The notes beneath the pieces were generated by a model. The model was not told the DNA's origin. It worked only from the letters and a program-made list of their open reading frames with translations, and ran no database searches. From Flavobacteriales bacterium UBA2104 (lineage in GTDB: Bacteria; Bacteroidota; Bacteroidia; Flavobacteriales_D; Crocinitomicaceae), in assembly GCA_002331485.1 (NCBI GenBank), contig DCYS01000032.1, positions 62,728-126,727 of the forward strand: a stretch of 64,000 bases of DNA. The letters run 5' to 3'. Positions 59,795 through 64,000 of the stretch are shown here, one piece after another. A program made the position numbers and the translations under genes. Each line of letters starts with the position of its first letter. Position 1 is the stretch's first letter.

Positions 59795-62245
59795 ATGGCA
59801 AAAGATACCGCAGTACAAGAGGAGAATAAGATTGACTTTGAAGCGTTTAAAAGTGAGGTGTTAAGCGATTTTGAATTAGCTTGCCTCTCAAGAGAAGCTT
59901 CTTTATTGGGAAGAAGAGAAGTACTTACGGGAAAAGCCAAATTCGGTATTTTCGGAGATGGCAAAGAAGTTGCTCAAATTGCCCTAGCAAAACAATTTCA
60001 AAACGGAGACTTCAGATCTGGTTACTATCGCGATCAAACCATTATGATGGCCTTGGGAGAATTAAACGTGCAACAATACTTTGCTGCCCTTTATGCCCAT
60101 ACGGATATCGAAAAAGAACCTGCTTCTGGAGGTCGACAAATGGGAGGTCATTATGCTACCCGAAGCATTGATGAAAATGGTGAGTGGAAAGACCTCATGA
60201 GTCAAAAGAATAGTTCTGCGGACATCTCCCCTACTGCTGGTCAAATGGCTAGACTTTTAGGTCTTGCTCAAGCTTCAAAAGTTTATAAGCAAAACGAAGC
60301 ATTGCATGACATTGATAGATTGAAAAAATTCTCAAACAAAGGAAACGAAATTGCTTTTGGTACAATTGGTGATGCTTCCACATCGGAAGGACCTTTCTGG
60401 GAAACTATGAATGCTGCCGGTGTACTGCAAGTTCCAATGGTTATGTCTGTTTGGGATGATGGCTATGGTATATCGGTTTCAAAAAAATACCAAACGATCA
60501 AGGAAAGTATTTCAGAGGCGCTATCTGGATTCCAAAGAACGAAAGACAAAGCTGGTTTTGAGATCTTGAAAACAAAAGGGTGGGATTACCCTCATCTTTG
60601 CGCAACATATGAAAAAGCTGCGAGAATTGCCCGTGAGGAACATGTTCCAGTTTTAGTGCATGTTGAAGAAGTTAACCAGCCACAAGGTCACTCCACTTCC
60701 GGGTCTCATGAAAGGTATAAATCGGAAGAAAGAATGCAGTGGGAAAAAGATTTTGACTGTATTGCCAAATTCAAATCATTCATTCTTTCTTACAAAGGTG
60801 AAAATGGAGAAACATTAGCATCAGAAGAAGAGCTTGAGGCTATCGAGAAAGAAGCTAAAAAAGAAGTACGAACTCAAAAAGGTAAGGCATGGAAAGACTT
60901 TACAAATGAAATTAAACAAGATATTGCTGCTTCTATTCAGTTGATGAAGAATGTTGCTGAATCAAGCCCAAACAAAGCATTCATCATGAAAGATGTTGAA
61001 GCTCTCGAGAATGCCTTTGAACCTATTCGTAAAGACATATTTAATCGAGTTCGAAGCGTGATCAGAACTGTTCGAGGAGAGGACTCAGAGGCACGAACGG
61101 CTTTGATCAATTGGTTTAAGAATAAACGTAAAGAAAATTTCGATCGCTACAGTTCTCATTTACACTCTCAATCAGATAAAGCAGTTCTGAATATTGATCC
61201 TGTTGACATTGAATACGACGATGAAGAGAAAATGGAGGATGGTCGTATTATTCTAAGAGAGAATTTCGCTAAGATCTTTGAAAAGTATCCTGAGACACTA
61301 ACTTTTGGAGAAGATACAGGAAAGATCGGTGGTGTTAACCAGTCAATGGAGAACATGCAGGAACAATTTGGTGAATTAAGAGTTTCTGATACTGGAATCC
61401 GTGAATGCACGATCGTAGGCCAAGGAATTGGAATGGCACTTAGAGGTTTGCGACCGATTGCTGAGATCCAATACCTCGATTATCTACTCTACGCTATTCA
61501 AGTAATGTCTGATGATCTAGCTACGATTCAATACAGAACAAAAGGTGGTCAGAAAGCTCCTTTGATCATACGAACAAGAGGTCATCGATTAGAAGGTATT
61601 TGGCATTCTGGATCTCCAATGGGAATGATCATCAATGCAGTTCGTGGAATCAATGTATGTGTACCTAGAAACATGACACAAGCTGCAGGTATGTACAATA
61701 CGCTCATGGAGGCCGATGAACCAGCATTAGTTATCGAACCACTGAATGGATACAGAACAAAAGAACGTATCCCTTCAAATTTAGGTGAGTTTAAAATAGC
61801 ACTTGGTCAACCAGAAATTGTTCAAGAAGGAGAACATTTGACAATGGTAAGTTACGGTTCAACATTTAACTTGTGTATTGAGGCAGCTAAAATTCTTCAA
61901 CAAGCTGGAATAAGTGTTGAATTGATCGATGTTCAAACTTTGTTGCCGTTTGATGTTGATCACGTGATTTCTGAATCACTGGAGAAAACAAGTAGATTGA
62001 TGATCGTTGATGAAGACGTTTCTAGTGGAGCTACAGCGTATATTCTCGATCAAGTTCTTGTAAAACAGAAAGCATACTATTTACTTGATAGTGAACCTGT
62101 AACAGTTAGCGCACAAGATCATCGACCTGCTTATAGTACAGATGGAGATTACTTCTCTAAGCCGAGTACAGATGACATCTTCGATGCGGCATACGAATTA
62201 ATGCATGAAGCAGACCCTGAACAGTTTCCGGCATTATTAAATTAA
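59795..62245 (+). CDS. fused 2-oxoacid dehydrogenase E1 alpha/beta (thiamine-pyrophosphate enzyme)
   Basis: 816 residues. E1 alpha (about 50-330): MGGHYATRSI, SPTAGQMARLLGLAQAS, IGDASTSEGPFWETMNAAGV and WDDGYGISVSKKYQ, the TPP/Mg binding region. A linker (about 330-465) is rich in Lys/Glu. E1 beta (about 470-816): LTFGEDTGKIGGVNQSMENM, RPIAEIQYLDYLLYAIQVMS, VDEDVSSGATAYIL. The two halves are separate proteins in many bacteria; the fusion is typical of Bacteroidetes. Substrate could be branched-chain 2-oxoacids or pyruvate; the sequence alone does not decide. E2 and E3 are not in the window. Own promoter and terminator. Confidence 0.92.
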   Translation: MAKDTAVQEENKIDFEAFKSEVLSDFELACLSREASLLGRREVLTGKAKFGIFGDGKEVAQIALAKQFQNGDFRSGYYRDQTIMMALGELNVQQYFAALYAHTDIEKEPASGGRQMGGHYATRSIDENGEWKDLMSQKNSSADISPTAGQMARLLGLAQASKVYKQNEALHDIDRLKKFSNKGNEIAFGTIGDASTSEGPFWETMNAAGVLQVPMVMSVWDDGYGISVSKKYQTIKESISEALSGFQRTKDKAGFEILKTKGWDYPHLCATYEKAARIAREEHVPVLVHVEEVNQPQGHSTSGSHERYKSEERMQWEKDFDCIAKFKSFILSYKGENGETLASEEELEAIEKEAKKEVRTQKGKAWKDFTNEIKQDIAASIQLMKNVAESSPNKAFIMKDVEALENAFEPIRKDIFNRVRSVIRTVRGEDSEARTALINWFKNKRKENFDRYSSHLHSQSDKAVLNIDPVDIEYDDEEKMEDGRIILRENFAKIFEKYPETLTFGEDTGKIGGVNQSMENMQEQFGELRVSDTGIRECTIVGQGIGMALRGLRPIAEIQYLDYLLYAIQVMSDDLATIQYRTKGGQKAPLIIRTRGHRLEGIWHSGSPMGMIINAVRGINVCVPRNMTQAAGMYNTLMEADEPALVIEPLNGYRTKERIPSNLGEFKIALGQPEIVQEGEHLTMVSYGSTFNLCIEAAKILQQAGISVELIDVQTLLPFDVDHVISESLEKTSRLMIVDEDVSSGATAYILDQVLVKQKAYYLLDSEPVTVSAQDHRPAYSTDGDYFSKPSTDDIFDAAYELMHEADPEQFPALLN

Positions 62246-62280
62246 CCGGCATTACTAAACGAAATAATCAGATTTAATAC

Positions 62281-62312
62281 AAAAAAAGCAGCTGTGTTAG
62301 CTGCTTTTTTTT
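62281..62312. terminator. bidirectional terminator between the E1 gene and pepT
   Basis: AAAAAGCAGCT pairs with AGCTGCTTTTT around GTGTT, flanked by A's on one side and T's on the other, so it can stop transcripts from both convergent genes. Confidence 0.85.
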
Positions 62313-62334
62313 CATTTTTGTTAAATTTTCATTC

Positions 62335-63585
62335 CTACTTATGCTCTGCCCAGATCTGAACCAATTCACCCATCGTCTGAACGGCTTTTTCCATATCTTG
62401 AACACTTACATACTCGTGTTTAGAATGAATCGCCATTTCTCCAGTAAATAAGTTAGGGCAAGGTAATCCCATGAAAGACAAGCGAGAACCATCAGTTCCT
62501 CCTCGAATAATAACGGGACGAGGCTCGATTTCAGCTTTTTTCATGGCTTGAATAGCATAGTCCGTAACGAAAGGCACATCTTTTAAGATCTCCTTCATGT
62601 TTCGGTATTGCTCCTTAACCTCAAATTCATAGGTTGCTCCTTCATGTTTATGCACTACATTCTTTACAATGTTTTCCAGCCTTTTTTCGTATTCAGCCAA
62701 TTGGTTTGTCTCGTGATCCCGTATGATGAATTGTAATGTCGCTTTTTCCTGAATTCCATCAAAAGCTACAGGATGTACAAATCCTTCTCTTCCTTCTGTT
62801 GTTTCAGGCGACCAACTATCCTTTGGTAATGCAGCCAACACCTCCCCTCCTATTTTAAGAGCGTTGATCAGCTTATTTTTTGCATATCCCGGGTGAGCAC
62901 TTATTCCATGAACTGTAATGGTTACAGCATCCGCAGAAAAGCTTTCGTCTTCAATAGAGCCGAGAACTCCACCATCTAGCGTATATCCGTAATCTGCGTT
63001 CAATTTATCCATATCAAGATGATCGACACCTCTACCCACTTCTTCATCTGGCGTGAATAAGATCCGAATATCTCCGTGTTTAACTTCAGGATGCTCTTGC
63101 AAATACTGCGCAAAATCCATAATACAAGCTACTCCTGCTTTGTCATCAGCACCTAAAAGTGTTTTACCACTAGCCGTGATCAAATCATCACCGATCTTTT
63201 CTTTCAAATAAGGATGTTGATCCGTTGTGATCACTTGTGACGTATCATCTGGCAATGTGATCGGATTACCATCATAACTTTTATGAAGGATCGGCTTCAC
63301 GTTCTTTCCAGTAACGTCTGGAGCTGTGTCCATATGAGAACAGAAACAAACCGTTGGAACCTGATGTTCTATATTTCCTTTGATCGTTCCGAAAACATAA
63401 CCGTATTCGTCCATCTCCGCATCATCGATCCCAAGACTTTTTAATTCTTCTACGAGAACTTTCCCGAGATCCTTTTGGATCATTGTCGATGGAAAAGTAT
63501 CTGAATTGGGATCTGCCGTGGTATCGATTTGAACATATTTCATCAATCGATCTGCAACACTATGATTATAACCTTCAATTGCCAT
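62335..63585 (-). CDS. pepT: peptidase T (tripeptide aminopeptidase), M20B
   Basis: 416 residues. M20B metal-site motifs: TVCFCSHMDTAPDVTG (first His and Asp), TLLGADDKAGVACIMDFA (bridging Asp), LFTPDEEVGRGVDH (Glu pair). PepT removes the N-terminal residue of tripeptides in the cytoplasm. The sequence RYVQIDTTADPNSDTFPST-type start and length fit the family. Together with pepD (32.6-34.1 kb) it shows intracellular peptide use. It converges on the E1 gene across a shared terminator. Confidence 0.95.
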   Translation of the reverse strand: MAIEGYNHSVADRLMKYVQIDTTADPNSDTFPSTMIQKDLGKVLVEELKSLGIDDAEMDEYGYVFGTIKGNIEHQVPTVCFCSHMDTAPDVTGKNVKPILHKSYDGNPITLPDDTSQVITTDQHPYLKEKIGDDLITASGKTLLGADDKAGVACIMDFAQYLQEHPEVKHGDIRILFTPDEEVGRGVDHLDMDKLNADYGYTLDGGVLGSIEDESFSADAVTITVHGISAHPGYAKNKLINALKIGGEVLAALPKDSWSPETTEGREGFVHPVAFDGIQEKATLQFIIRDHETNQLAEYEKRLENIVKNVVHKHEGATYEFEVKEQYRNMKEILKDVPFVTDYAIQAMKKAEIEPRPVIIRGGTDGSRLSFMGLPCPNLFTGEMAIHSKHEYVSVQDMEKAVQTMGELVQIWAEHK

Positions 63586-63721
63586 TATTCTTGATTTATT
63601 TTTCAGATTTCCGAAGATAATGAAAGTATCTCAATGATCATATCCTAAATGAACAGAAGAAAGATTATCGAGAAAAAATATACGTGTAACATTTGTAGCA
63701 GACAAAGGTGAGCTACCGACC

Positions 63722-63729
63722 TAATTTTG
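63722..63729 (+). promoter_or_regulatory. candidate -7 box for the TauE/SafE gene
   Basis: TAATTTTG, full match to TAnnTTTG, 24 bases upstream of the proposed TTG start codon. Confidence 0.4.
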
Positions 63730-63753
63730 TACTGAACTTTAAAAACAATTGGT

Positions 63754-64000
63754 TTGATCATATTAGGGTATATAAGTGCATTAGTTATTGGAATTTCTTT
63801 AGGTTTAATTGGTGGTGGCGGATCAATACTTGCCGTTCCCGTATTGGCATACTTATTTCTACTTGATGCTAAATACGCCACGGCTTACTCACTTTTTGTG
63901 GTTGGTTTTTCAGCCTTAGTAGGTGGAATCAAACAACATTTGAAAGGTTTCGTTGATTGGAGAACAGCAATAGTTTTCGGTATACCAGCTATGATTGGTG
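63754..64000 (+). CDS. sulfite exporter TauE/SafE family permease (3' end cut)
   Basis: N-terminal ~82 residues of a TauE/SafE (YfcA-like) permease, running off the window. The first helix contains the family signature LGLIGGGGSILAVPVLAY (from about residue 16), followed by helix 2 YATAYSLFVVGFSALVGGI and the start of helix 3. The proposed start is TTG 63754, as there is no ATG in the frame before; an in-frame stop TGA lies at 63733-63735, and ATT at 63748 is an alternative. TauE/SafE proteins export sulfite, sulfoacetate or related anions, but the substrate here is unknown. Confidence 0.8.
   Translation, partial: MIILGYISALVIGISLGLIGGGGSILAVPVLAYLFLLDAKYATAYSLFVVGFSALVGGIKQHLKGFVDWRTAIVFGIPAMIG

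Noticed and set aside
63685..63725. Sequence with GAGCTACCGACC resembling a tRNA D-arm in reverse
   Set aside because: No matching anticodon or T arm and no acceptor stem could be formed.
63645..63881. Minus-strand open frame of 78 codons near the right end
   Set aside because: It is antisense to the clear TauE/SafE N-terminus (GLIGGGGS helix).
1..64000. CRISPR arrays, insertion sequences, prophage genes, rRNA and tRNA genes
   Set aside because: No regularly spaced direct repeats, transposase, integrase, phage structural gene or tRNA T-arm other than that of tmRNA was seen on reading both strands; a covariance-model scan could still reveal a small RNA.

Overview
The window is a single, gap-free stretch of chromosome from an AT-rich member of the Bacteroidetes, most likely order Flavobacteriales (a marine Crocinitomicaceae/Cryomorphaceae-type organism; the family is inference). 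Evidence: a type IX secretion type-B (gliding-motility-associated) C-terminal domain, -7 promoter boxes of the Bacteroidetes form TAnnTTTG, weak Shine-Dalgarno signals, lipoproteins with an acidic stretch after the Cys, a mitochondrial-type aconitase, a fused E1 alpha/beta 2-oxoacid dehydrogenase, ribBA, and many short secreted or barrel proteins. No prophage, insertion sequence, CRISPR array, rRNA or tRNA was seen. The one RNA gene recognised is ssrA (tmRNA). No gene-free gap exceeds 300 bases.

Layout. 1-3.8 kb: mrp/mnh cation/proton antiporter operon (end of mrpA, then mrpB-G, tightly overlapped), meeting head-on a TsdA-like dihaem cytochrome plus outer-membrane porin operon (3.8-6.2 kb). 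6.5-15.5 kb: a WG-repeat-like secreted protein, then a very large alpha-2-macroglobulin lipoprotein coupled to penicillin-binding protein 1C. 15.5-19.5 kb: small membrane/secreted proteins, one frameshifted gene, a YARHG protein and an NADPH-dependent FMN reductase. 19.5-27.9 kb: aconitase; a minus-strand operon of a PglF/CapD-type nucleotide-sugar dehydratase, a thioesterase, a MORN-type repeat protein and a NYN/OST-HTH RNA-binding protein; pyrE with a SRPBCC protein; a divergent Nudix hydrolase. 27.9-32.3 kb: OmpA-like protein, GT9 glycosyltransferase, a T9SS-secreted PKD protein. 32.4-36.4 kb: ettA-pepD-DUF3820 operon and the divergent tmRNA gene, a translation-related cluster. 36.4-42.9 kb: DUF2490 pair, lptG with two GT4 glycosyltransferases (envelope glycan/LPS), ribBA. 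42.9-49.5 kb: a 1730-residue 17-repeat TPR-like protein overlapping an ApbE-type flavin transferase. 49.6-57.7 kb: FAD oxidoreductase, comB, a PLD/SNase-like/HhH fusion protein, a NatAB-type ABC exporter, a GT4 enzyme, 3-hydroxybutyryl-CoA dehydrogenase. 57.8-64 kb: two exported proteins, fused 2-oxoacid dehydrogenase E1, pepT and the start of a TauE/SafE permease.

The most unusual items are the secreted PLD + degenerate SNase + ComEA-type HhH fusion (51571-53502), the 17-unit TPR-like giant with its own C-terminal domain (44298-49490), the tmRNA with an atypical tag ending SYNLAA followed by paired hairpins, and -7 boxes only 4-5 bases upstream of ATG suggesting leaderless transcripts. No clearly new multi-gene defence or mobile system was found.
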